This document shows positions 7,488-14,642 of a DNA stretch of 64,000 nucleotides, one piece after another. This DNA comes from Arthrobacter sp. efr-133-TYG-118 (GTDB lineage Bacteria; Actinomycetota; Actinomycetes; Actinomycetales; Micrococcaceae), in NCBI RefSeq assembly GCF_030209755.1, contig NZ_JARVRH010000001.1, positions 98,524 through 162,523 on the forward strand. Direction: 5' to 3'. The position numbers were made by a program, and so were the translations under genes. The stretch's first letter is position 1; each line of letters begins with the position of its first letter. Under the pieces are notes generated by a model, which saw nothing but the letters and a program-made list of their open reading frames with translations, ran no database searches and had not been told where the DNA came from.

Positions 7488-7681
7488 GGACCCTCGCTCA
7501 CCTATACGGGCCGGTCCAGGGACCCTCGCTCACCTATACGGGCCAATCCAGGGACCCTCGCTCACCTATTCGGGCAATTTCCCAAACGCCCGCTCAGATC
7601 ATCTGCAGTAGGGTTCCGCCATTTGGCCTCATAGGTGAGCGGGCGATCGACCAAGAAGCACCATAGGTGAGCGGGCGTCGG
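7488..7681. repeat. 32-bp-phased CTCGCTCA/TGAGCG array, cluster B (6 copies)
   Basis: This accounts for most of the 316-bp gap between gntR and dodecin. CGCTCA starts at 7495, 7527, 7559 and 7591, and the inverse TGAGCG at 7636 and 7668; every same-orientation step is exactly 32 bp. The first two units are near-identical over 32 bp (CCCTCGCTCACCTATACGGG core), and the later ones keep only the core word and spacing. Nothing else is recognisable here apart from the dodecin leader. Confidence 0.85.
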
Positions 7682-7783
7682 CGGGGATCAGACCCTGTTC
7701 CCCAGGCCCTGCGTCGGCTAGTCTGCTTTCACGGCCTGCCAGGCCCGCAGTTCAGGCATCAAGGACGATCATGAGGAGCAAGA

Positions 7784-7993
7784 ATGGCTGACCACACATA
7801 TAGCGTTTCCGAAATTGTTGGAACTTCGTCCGAGGGCGTCGACGCCGCCATCAGGAACGGGATTGCGGCAGCTAGCCAGACCCTTCGGAACCTCGACTGG
7901 TTCGAGGTCAAGGAAATCCGCGGCCACCTCAGCGAGGGCGCCGTTGCCGACTGGCAGGTAACCATCAAGCTCGGATTCCGCCTGGAGCGTTAA
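7784..7993 (+). CDS. dodecin family flavin-binding protein
   Basis: A complete 69-residue dodecin. It shows the conserved core Y-S-V-S-E-I-V-G-T-S, the helix with A-I-R-N-G-I-A-A-A-S-Q-T-L-R-N-L, the flavin-stacking Trp in NLDWFEV, and the closing W-Q-V-T-I-K-L-G-F-R-L-E strand. Dodecins assemble into hollow dodecamers that store or buffer flavins. A GAGGAG ribosome binding site lies just upstream of the ATG. It is a single-gene unit followed by a strong 17-bp hairpin. Confidence 0.92.
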   Translation: MADHTYSVSEIVGTSSEGVDAAIRNGIAAASQTLRNLDWFEVKEIRGHLSEGAVADWQVTIKLGFRLER

Positions 7994-8020
7994 CAAGCCC
8001 TCAATACCCCGAAACCGACG

Positions 8021-8058
8021 ATGGCCGTCAGCCTTTCTGTGGAAAGGCTGACGGCCAT
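8021..8058. terminator. 17-bp perfect hairpin after dodecin
   Basis: ATGGCCGTCAGCCTTTC (8021-8037), a TGTG loop, then the perfect complement (8042-8058). It lies 27 nt after the dodecin stop and 18 nt before the end of the convergent small gene, so it can serve both strands. There is no clear T-run on either side. Confidence 0.75.
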
Positions 8059-8075
8059 CAGTTGCGAGGCTGGAC

Positions 8076-8348
8076 TCACCCGCGGGTCCAGACTTGGACG
8101 GGGTCACCGCCACAGAGGAGTCGCCGGCCACGGCCGGCAAATTCGATCCACAGGAATTCGTGGTCTGAGGAAACTTCGTCCACAAGGCCGGCGTCGAAGC
8201 CCCATTTGTCCTCGTGGATCCAGACAGTTTCGCCGCGGCTGAGTTCCGACCATTTCGACGGCGGCAGGCGAAGTGCCGCTCCAGCCGGCCGTTGGGCCGA
8301 CGTCGTGAAGTGGCTTGGGCCCCACACGCCTAAGGTTTCAGGACTCAT
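8076..8348 (-). CDS. small hypothetical protein
   Basis: A 90-residue protein not matched to a named family. It is soluble, rich in aromatic and acidic residues in the second half (GETVWIHEDKWGFDAG, then HEFLWIEFAGRGRRLLCGGD), which looks like a small beta-barrel fold. Its ATG overlaps the stop of the upstream gene by four bases (ATGA), which argues for translational coupling and a real two-gene unit. A strong hairpin follows on the 3' side. Confidence 0.55.
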   Translation of the reverse strand: MSPETLGVWGPSHFTTSAQRPAGAALRLPPSKWSELSRGETVWIHEDKWGFDAGLVDEVSSDHEFLWIEFAGRGRRLLCGGDPVQVWTRG

Positions 8349-8551
8349 CGGGACTCAGCGAGCAGGTACTGGCGGCGCCAGACTGTTGCCGCGCCGTTGT
8401 GGGACGGGAAGACGTGGCCTTCGAAGAATGTGCGCACCACATCGGGTTCGCCTTCAGGGCTCCATTGACCAGACGCCGGGCAATGCGAACCCGTGGATCC
8501 CGCGGACCCCGCGGTGGTTGCCCGCTCCCTCAGCAGCGCGATGCGTTTCAT
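8345..8551 (-). CDS. small hypothetical protein with CPASGQW motif
   Basis: A 68-residue protein with the pattern G-S-H-C-P-A-S-G-Q-W ... F-F-E-G-H-V-F-P-S-H-N-G-A-A-T-V-W. The spacing of Cys-Pro-x-Ser-Gly-x-Trp, an aromatic-Gly pair, a Pro and a closing Trp resembles small single-domain proteins seen near immunity genes and in the YjzC group, but I cannot assign a function. It overlaps the next gene by four bases. The coding call rests on this overlap and the motif conservation I recognise. Confidence 0.52.
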   Translation of the reverse strand: MKRIALLRERATTAGSAGSTGSHCPASGQWSPEGEPDVVRTFFEGHVFPSHNGAATVWRRQYLLAESR

Positions 8552-8696
8552 CGTTGAATTCCATCCTTGATATGCGAAAAGGTCTGGATTCAGCGTAAAC
8601 GCGATTCAAAAGCCGCCCAATGGGCACATAGACAAAATCACGCCGATTCACTATGCAGCAGCACAGTGACGTAGGGCACTTTTGGCTGAAACTCGT

Positions 8697-9602
8697 TCAG
8701 CTTTCGTCCATTGCATGACGCTCGGACAACTCCGGGCTCGTCGTCGTCGTTTCCGCGCCAAACGCCGTTCCCGCACCATAGCTGCCGAGCAACTTCAGGG
8801 CATCGTCCGACGGCGAACCCGCCTTCGCGGAGTAGACCCGCAAGACTTGGTCCGGGTCCTCCGGCAGGGCTAGATTCTCGAAGTTCAGTTCCACGTCCCC
8901 CACGGCGGGGTGGTGCAGGCGCACAGTTCCGGCTGAACGCGCGGCTACTCGATGCCCGGCCCACCATTGGCGGAAGTGTTCGCTGTTTACGGCGAGTTCG
9001 CCCACGAGCTGGTTGGCTTGGGGATCGTCGGGGTGCCGCCCGGTATCCGCACGCAGGGAGCCGGCGGCTTCTGCGGCTACCGTCTTCCAGTCCCGGAACA
9101 GTTCGCGTGCCTTAGGGTCCAGGATCAGCCAGCGCGTGAGGTTTCGCTCGGCGGGAGGCATGGACGGGAAGTCGGCAAACAGCAGGACCGCCATGCGGTT
9201 GGCTCCGAGCACGTCACTGCGCCGGCCAAGCAGGAGCGCCGGAACGTCGCCCACAGCGTCCAGAAGTTGGCGCAAGGCCGGCCGCACCCGCGGCGTGGGA
9301 GTCGGTGCTTTGGCGCTCGACGCGCAGTGCTCTAGGAGATCCATCATGTGGGTGTGCTCGCTTGAGTCCAGGCGAAGTGCCCGCGACACCGATTCAAGGA
9401 CCGCCCGGGACGGATGGATATGGCGGCCCTGTTCGAGGCGTGTGTAGTAGTCGGTGCTGACATCGGCCAAACGGGCAATCTCTTCCCTGCGCAGCCCTGG
9501 AACGCGGCGCGCGCCGGACGCTTCCGGCAATCCTGCGTCCTCCGGCGACATCCGGGCACGCATGGCTTTGAGGAATTTTCCGAACTCGGCGCTTTGTCCC
9601 AT
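8697..9602 (-). CDS. XRE-type regulator with MmyB-like ligand domain
   Basis: A 301-residue regulator. The N-terminal helix-turn-helix (about residues 8-80) carries the hallmark RRVPGLRREEIARLADVS and YYTRLEQGR segments. The C-terminal MmyB-like domain (about 105-270) binds fatty-acid-like ligands in the one solved relative I know. It contains the family motif NLTRWLILDPKARELFRDW and the C-terminal HHPAVGDVELNFENLALPEDPDQ. Members typically stand divergent to reductase genes they control, as here with the aldo/keto reductase at 9767. A 7-3-7 palindrome lies in the shared promoter region. Confidence 0.88.
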   Translation of the reverse strand: MGQSAEFGKFLKAMRARMSPEDAGLPEASGARRVPGLRREEIARLADVSTDYYTRLEQGRHIHPSRAVLESVSRALRLDSSEHTHMMDLLEHCASSAKAPTPTPRVRPALRQLLDAVGDVPALLLGRRSDVLGANRMAVLLFADFPSMPPAERNLTRWLILDPKARELFRDWKTVAAEAAGSLRADTGRHPDDPQANQLVGELAVNSEHFRQWWAGHRVAARSAGTVRLHHPAVGDVELNFENLALPEDPDQVLRVYSAKAGSPSDDALKLLGSYGAGTAFGAETTTTSPELSERHAMDES

Positions 9603-9646
9603 GTCCCCATTCTTCCCTCCCTAGGAGCCTGTTTCTACGGCCAAGG

Positions 9647-9663
9647 TAGGACTGCGAGTCCTA
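9647..9663. promoter_or_regulatory. candidate operator of the MmyB-type regulator
   Basis: TAGGACT-GCG-AGTCCTA is a perfect 7-bp inverted repeat with a 3-nt centre. It lies 45 nt upstream of the regulator start and about 100 nt upstream of the divergent reductase. A related CCTAGGAG half-site lies nearby (about 9620-9627). Confidence 0.6.
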
Positions 9664-9766
9664 GGAAAAACAGGGGGCGTCAAAACTGCTGATTGTTGTA
9701 CCGAAAGTGCATAGGCTCGAAAAAGCCAGTCAGGCAATCCACCCACCAGCGACGAAAGGGCCGGAC

Positions 9767-10612
9767 ATGTCCAACGCTCAGAATTCAACCGTTCCCGGGC
9801 TCGTCCTGAACAACGCGGTCACCATCCCCCAGCTCGGCTTCGGCGTCTTCCAGGTCCCACCTGCCGAGACCCAGAAAGCCGTCGAGGACGCACTTGAAGC
9901 CGGGTACCGGCATATCGACACCGCCGCGGCGTACCGGAACGAATCCGGCGTCGGCGCAGCAATCAGGGCTTCCGGCATCACCCGGGAAGAACTCTTTATC
10001 ACCACCAAACTCCGCAACGGCGAACAGGGCCGGGCAGCGTCAGCGTTCAACCAGAGCTGCCGCGAACTCGGCCTCGACGTCATCGACCTCTACCTGATCC
10101 ACTGGCCCGTGCCGTCCCAGGGCCTGTTCGTCGACGCGTGGAAGGCCCTGGAAAACATCCATGCCGACGGCGGCGCCCGGGCAATCGGCGTCTCCAACTT
10201 CCTGCCGGCCCACCTCGATACGCTCCTCGCGTCGGCCGACGTCGTTCCCGCCGTCAACCAGATCGAACTGCATCCCACCTTCCAGCAGCGGGAGCTGGCG
10301 GCGAAGAGCCGCTCGCACGGGATCGCCGTCGAGGCCTACAGCCCGCTGGGCCAGGGAGCGGACCTGGGGTCGGCCACGGTCACCGAACTTGCCGAAAAGC
10401 ACGATGCCACCCCGGCACAGATCGTCCTGGCCTGGCACCTGGGAATCGGCAACATCGTCATCCCCAAGTCCGTCCACCCGGAACGGATCCGCCAGAACCT
10501 CGCGGCGGCGTCGTTGCAGCTCACCCCGGACGAACTGGCAGCCATCAGCGCGCTCGACGCCGGTGCCCGCCTCGGCGCCGACCCCGCCGTCGCGTCCTTC
10601 AGCCAGATGTAG
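9767..10612 (+). CDS. aldo/keto reductase
   Basis: A 281-residue NADPH-dependent aldo/keto reductase of the 2,5-diketo-gluconate reductase type. It shows GYRHIDTAAAYRNESGVG (Asp and catalytic Tyr), FITTKL (Lys), YLIHWP (His), the IGVSNF motif and the cofactor-binding IPKSVHPERIRQN near the end. The ATG at 9767 is preferred because the family begins close to the first strand; an in-frame ATG at 9707 would add 20 unrelated residues. It is the first gene of a five-gene plus-strand run divergent from the MmyB-type regulator, which probably controls it. Confidence 0.88.
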   Translation: MSNAQNSTVPGLVLNNAVTIPQLGFGVFQVPPAETQKAVEDALEAGYRHIDTAAAYRNESGVGAAIRASGITREELFITTKLRNGEQGRAASAFNQSCRELGLDVIDLYLIHWPVPSQGLFVDAWKALENIHADGGARAIGVSNFLPAHLDTLLASADVVPAVNQIELHPTFQQRELAAKSRSHGIAVEAYSPLGQGADLGSATVTELAEKHDATPAQIVLAWHLGIGNIVIPKSVHPERIRQNLAAASLQLTPDELAAISALDAGARLGADPAVASFSQM

Positions 10613-10641
10613 AAACCACCACAGCGTAAGGAACCCAAACC

Positions 10642-11613
10642 ATGCAGTACACCCACTTGGGCCGCTCAGGCCTCAGCGTCTCCCGCTTGTGCCTCGGAAC
10701 AATGAACTTCGGCCCGCAGACGGAGGAATCCGCAGCGCACTCCATCATGGATTCCGCACTGGATGCCGGCATCAACTTTTTCGATACCGCCAACGTCTAC
10801 GGCGGCCACGACAACCGGGGCTGGACCGAGGAAATCCTGGGCCGCTGGTTCGCCAAGGGCGGCGAACGCCGGGAACGCGTCGTCCTGGCCACCAAGCTCT
10901 ACGGAACCATGACGGAACGCCCCAACGAGTCCAAGCTCTCCGCCCTCAACATCAGGCGCGCCTTGGACGCCAGCCTCAAGCGCCTTCAGACCGACTACAT
11001 CGACGTCTACCAGTTCCACCACGTGGACCGGAATACGCCGTGGGACGAGATCTGGCAGGCCATCGAGGTTGCCGTCCAGCAGGGCAAGATCCTGTATTCC
11101 GGAAGCAGTAACTTCGCTGGCTGGCACATCGCCCAGGCCCAGGAGGCCGCCGCGCGGCGCAACTACAACGGACTGGTGAGCGAGCAGTCCATCTACAACC
11201 TGCTCACCCGCAACGTCGAACTGGAGGTCATCCCGGCGGCCCGGCAGTACGGCCTCGGGCTGATCCCGTGGTCGCCGCTTCACGGCGGCCTTCTGGGCGG
11301 CGTCCTGAAGAAAGAGCGCGACGGCGTCCGTCGCGTTGAGGGCCGCGCGGCCGAGACCCTGAAGAACCACGAAGACCAGATCCGCCAGTACGAGGACCTC
11401 GCCGACGACCTTGGCCACGAGCCCGGTGATGTGGCCTTGGCCTGGTTGCTGCACCAGCCGGCAGTGACCGCACCGATCGTGGGTCCGCGCACGCAGGAGC
11501 AGTTGGACGCTGCCATCAGGGCATTGGATGTCACCCTTGACGCCGATGCCCTCAAGCGCCTCGACGACATCTTCCCGGGCCACCGGACCGCGCCGGAGGA
11601 CTACGCGTGGTGA
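10642..11613 (+). CDS. aldo/keto reductase (YdjG/YajO-like subgroup)
   Basis: A 323-residue aldo/keto reductase from a different subgroup than its neighbours. It begins MQYTHLGRSGLSVSRLCLGTMNFG, has the INFFDTANVYGG active-site segment (Asp and Tyr), VLATKLYG (Lys) and YQFHHVD (His), and ends with the IVGPRTQEQLD cofactor segment. Such enzymes reduce aldehydes or sugar ketones with NADPH. It lies 29 nt after the preceding reductase, and its end overlaps the start of the next gene, indicating one transcript. Confidence 0.86.
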   Translation: MQYTHLGRSGLSVSRLCLGTMNFGPQTEESAAHSIMDSALDAGINFFDTANVYGGHDNRGWTEEILGRWFAKGGERRERVVLATKLYGTMTERPNESKLSALNIRRALDASLKRLQTDYIDVYQFHHVDRNTPWDEIWQAIEVAVQQGKILYSGSSNFAGWHIAQAQEAAARRNYNGLVSEQSIYNLLTRNVELEVIPAARQYGLGLIPWSPLHGGLLGGVLKKERDGVRRVEGRAAETLKNHEDQIRQYEDLADDLGHEPGDVALAWLLHQPAVTAPIVGPRTQEQLDAAIRALDVTLDADALKRLDDIFPGHRTAPEDYAW

Positions 11614-12614
11614 CTTCGGCACCCTTGCGCCTGCTGTTCATTGGCGGGACCGGGACCATCAGCGCGGCGGCGGCGGAGCGCGCCGTCGCGCTGGGTCACC
11701 GGCTCACCGTGCTCAACCGCGGACTGAGCTCGGAAAGGCCGGCCCCTCCGGGCACGGAACTGCTCCAGGCAGATATCCGCAACGCCGCCGAGGTCGCGGA
11801 GGTGCTGAACGGTCGCGAGTTCGACGTCGTCGCGGACTTCATCTCTTTCACGCCGGAGCATGTGTCTGCCGCGGTGGAGCTGTTCGGCGGCCGGACCGGT
11901 CAGTACGTGTTCATTAGTTCGGCTTCGGCCTACCAGAAGCCACCCGCACACCTGCCGATCCTTGAGTCGACCCCGTTAAGGAACCCGTTCTGGAAGTACT
12001 CCCAGGACAAGATCGCGTGCGAAGACCTTCTCACCCGGGCCTATCGGGAAGAGGGTTTTCCCGTCACCATCGTTCGGCCGTCGCATACCTATGACCGCAC
12101 GCGGATCGCCCTTCTGGGCGGCTGGACGGACATCCATCGGATGCGGGAAGGCCTGCCTGTGATAGTCCACGGCGACGGCACCTCGCTGTGGACCCTCACC
12201 CATGCGGATGATTTTGCCGTCGCTTTCGTTGGCCTCCTCGGCCGGCCGCAGGCCGTGGGCGAAAGCTATACCATCACCTCGGACGAAGCGCTCCCGTGGG
12301 ACCAGGTCTACCGGCTCTTCGCCACGGCGGCAGGAGTGCCGGAACCCGAACTGGTGCACGTCGCCTCGGAGACCATCGCTGCGCACTCCCCGGAGCTTGG
12401 TCCCGGGCTTCTCGGGGACAGGTCCCACTCCGTGGTCTTCGACAACACCAAGATCAAGACGCTGGTTCCCTGGTATCGGGCAGAAATTCCTTTCGCGGCG
12501 GGCGCACGGGAGATCGTCCGGTGGCATGATGAACATCCAGGCATCAAGCACGTGGACCAGGACTTCATGAAACTCAGCGATCAACTGGTCCAATGGGCAC
12601 GGAGGCCGATCTAG
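11607..12614 (+). CDS. NAD-dependent epimerase/dehydratase-like protein
   Basis: A 335-residue extended short-chain dehydrogenase/reductase. The nucleotide-binding motif is modified to FIGGTGTIS at residues 10-18, as in the atypical group related to chloroplast CSP41 and isoflavone-reductase-like proteins. The usual YxxxK appears as Y-S-Q-D-K. GTG at 11607 or 11610 starts the gene; the second gives a GTGA overlap with the preceding stop, and GGAGGA lies upstream of both. Co-transcription with aldo/keto reductases suggests work on sugars, but the substrate is unknown. Confidence 0.8.
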   Translation: MVTSAPLRLLFIGGTGTISAAAAERAVALGHRLTVLNRGLSSERPAPPGTELLQADIRNAAEVAEVLNGREFDVVADFISFTPEHVSAAVELFGGRTGQYVFISSASAYQKPPAHLPILESTPLRNPFWKYSQDKIACEDLLTRAYREEGFPVTIVRPSHTYDRTRIALLGGWTDIHRMREGLPVIVHGDGTSLWTLTHADDFAVAFVGLLGRPQAVGESYTITSDEALPWDQVYRLFATAAGVPEPELVHVASETIAAHSPELGPGLLGDRSHSVVFDNTKIKTLVPWYRAEIPFAAGAREIVRWHDEHPGIKHVDQDFMKLSDQLVQWARRPI

Positions 12615-12633
12615 CAACCGAAAGGACAGGACC

Positions 12634-13464
12634 ATGGCACTTGCTCCGACCGTCAGGCTCAATGACGGTAATGCCATTCCGCAGATCGGCCTCGGAACCT
12701 GGCCGCTCGACGACGCCCAGGTCGCCACGGCGGTGGTATCCGCCGTCGAGCTTGGCTACCGGCACGTCGACACGGCGTACCGCTACGGTAACGAGGCCGG
12801 CGTCGGGCAGGGAGTGCGGGACTGCGGGATCCCGCGCGAGGAACTGTTCATCACCACCAAACTGGACGGCACCCACCAGGGCCGCGATCGCGCCGTCGAG
12901 GGGCTTGAGGGCTCCCTCAGTCGCCTCGGGCTGGACTACGTGGACCTCTTGTTGATCCATTGGCCGCTCCCCCAACGGAATGAATTCGTGTCCACTTGGG
13001 AGACTTTCGAGCGGCTCCAGGCTGAGGGGAAAGTGCGCTCAATCGGCGTGTCCAACTTCAAGCCCTCGCACCTCGAACGGCTTCTCGAGGAAACCTCGGT
13101 GGTGCCCGCCGTCAACCAAATCCAGATCTCACCGTCCATCACGCGGATCGATGAGCGGGCCTTCAACGGCAACCATGGCATCGCCACGGAATCGTATAGT
13201 CCGTTGGGGGCCGGTCGCGATCTCCTGAATGCCCCGGTGTTGGCCGCGATCGGGAAGAAACACGGAAAGACTCCGGGTCAGGTGGTGCTGCGCTGGCACG
13301 TCCAGGAGGGGCTCGTGGCCATCCCGAAGTCCGCCAATCCGCTGCGCATGAAGGAAAACCTGGACGTATTCGACTTCGTTTTGGACCACGACGACCTGTC
13401 CGCGATCGCCACCTTGGACGCGGGTGCCGACGCCGGCGTCGACTCGGATGTACAAGGCCACTGA
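12634..13464 (+). CDS. aldo/keto reductase
   Basis: A 276-residue reductase of the same subgroup as the gene at 9767: GYRHVDTAYRYGNEAGVG, FITTKLDG, LLIHWPLP, IGVSNFKP and IPKSANPLRMKEN mark the active site and cofactor pocket. It is the third reductase in this cluster and starts 20 nt after the epimerase-like gene, with GAAAGGA upstream of the ATG. Presence of paralogues suggests related substrates of differing size rather than a multi-step chain. Confidence 0.87.
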   Translation: MALAPTVRLNDGNAIPQIGLGTWPLDDAQVATAVVSAVELGYRHVDTAYRYGNEAGVGQGVRDCGIPREELFITTKLDGTHQGRDRAVEGLEGSLSRLGLDYVDLLLIHWPLPQRNEFVSTWETFERLQAEGKVRSIGVSNFKPSHLERLLEETSVVPAVNQIQISPSITRIDERAFNGNHGIATESYSPLGAGRDLLNAPVLAAIGKKHGKTPGQVVLRWHVQEGLVAIPKSANPLRMKENLDVFDFVLDHDDLSAIATLDAGADAGVDSDVQGH

Positions 13465-13496
13465 GGCAGCATTCCATCACCAACACTGAGGACGGC

Positions 13497-14567
13497 ATGG
13501 CAGAAAACATCGAGGGAACGCTCATTTGGACAGGTGCGTACACCGCGGACAGCGACGGGCACGGAACGGGCATAGGCGCAGTTGCGGCGCGTGAAGATGG
13601 CAGCCTTGCTTGGCTGGGCACCGCCGTCGAAGCGCCGTCGCCGTCGTTCCTTGCCGTGCACCCCACCCTGCCGGTGGTCTATGCCGTAGCCGAGGCCGCG
13701 CAGACGGTCCGGGCGTACCGGAGGACCGGGCCGTTCGGCCTTGAACCCTTGGGCGAGGCCTGGCCGGCCGGAGCTGCTGCCTGCCACGTCGCCGTCGACC
13801 CTTCCGCGCGCTTCATCGTGGTCGCCTGTTGGGGCGACGGCAACGTGCTGCTGTACGGGATCGACGACGGCGGTGGCATCACCTCGCGCTTTGCCGCGCC
13901 GCCGGCGAAAGACCCGCACGCCAGCGTCGACGGCGGCATCGACATCGCCACGGGCGGCCCGCGGGTGAGCCGCGCCCACGCCAGCCTCATGCTTGAGGAC
14001 GGCCGGATCATGACCACCGACCTCGGCTTCGACCTCGTGCGGGTGTGGAACTATTTCCCCGACACTGGCCTGCTTCCCGACCACCAAGTCGCACTCCCCA
14101 TGGGCAGTGGCCCTCGGCACTTGGTCCAGCACCCCTCTGCCGACGCCGTCTTCGTGGTGACCGAGTACTCCATCGAAGTGGTGGTGCTCCTGCCCGGCGC
14201 GGACGGCCGCTTTGTGCTCCACCGCCGCGGTCCCGCGACGTTGGGTGGCGCAGCCGACGGCGATGCAGCCGCCGAAATCGCACTGTCGCCGAACAATCGC
14301 TTCGTCTACTCGGGCATCCGGGGCTCCAACCGGATCTCGGTACTGGCCGTCGAAGGCAGCGGAACCCGGCTCCGTCCCGTGGCTGATGTCCCCAGCGGAG
14401 GAGACTGGCCCCGCCACCACCTTGTCCGCGACGGCTGGCTCCACGTCGCGCACGAGCGTTCCAACCAAGTCACCACGTTCGCGCTGGATCCTGCCACCGG
14501 CATCCCGGGCGAAGTCTTCGACCAGCTGAACGCGGGTTCCCCCACCGCGTTGGTCGTTGCTCCCTGA
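13497..14567 (+). CDS. lactonase family seven-bladed beta-propeller protein
   Basis: A 356-residue protein of the lactonase/YbhE propeller family. Repeated blade motifs include FLAVHPTLPVVYAVAE, HVAVDPSARFIVVAC, GPRHLVQHPSADAVFVV, LSPNNRFVYSGIRGSN and WPRHHLVRDGWLHVAHERSNQ. Relatives hydrolyse 6-phosphogluconolactone or other sugar lactones. It closes the reductase/epimerase cluster, so a sugar-lactone product of those enzymes is a plausible substrate. A 13-bp inverted repeat follows the stop. Confidence 0.82.
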   Translation: MAENIEGTLIWTGAYTADSDGHGTGIGAVAAREDGSLAWLGTAVEAPSPSFLAVHPTLPVVYAVAEAAQTVRAYRRTGPFGLEPLGEAWPAGAAACHVAVDPSARFIVVACWGDGNVLLYGIDDGGGITSRFAAPPAKDPHASVDGGIDIATGGPRVSRAHASLMLEDGRIMTTDLGFDLVRVWNYFPDTGLLPDHQVALPMGSGPRHLVQHPSADAVFVVTEYSIEVVVLLPGADGRFVLHRRGPATLGGAADGDAAAEIALSPNNRFVYSGIRGSNRISVLAVEGSGTRLRPVADVPSGGDWPRHHLVRDGWLHVAHERSNQVTTFALDPATGIPGEVFDQLNAGSPTALVVAP

Positions 14568-14580
14568 GAGGCTGATCGAT

Positions 14581-14629
14581 GCGTGAGATCTCGGCCCTTT
14601 CGCGACCCCAAAGAGGCGAGATCTCACGC
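14581..14629. terminator. inverted repeat between convergent lactonase and malQ
   Basis: GCGTGAGATCTCG (14581-14593) and its perfect complement (14617-14629) are separated by 23 nt. Position between two convergent stop codons suggests a bidirectional terminator, although no T-run follows. A related word, GCGTCAGATCTCGCC, occurs at the end of dhaM (50503-50517). Confidence 0.55.
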
Positions 14630-14642
14630 CTCGATGCGGCGC

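Noticed and set aside
7488..7681. CRISPR array
   Set aside because: Spacing is regular, but the conserved repeat is only about 11-19 bp, the units switch orientation, and no cas genes are present.
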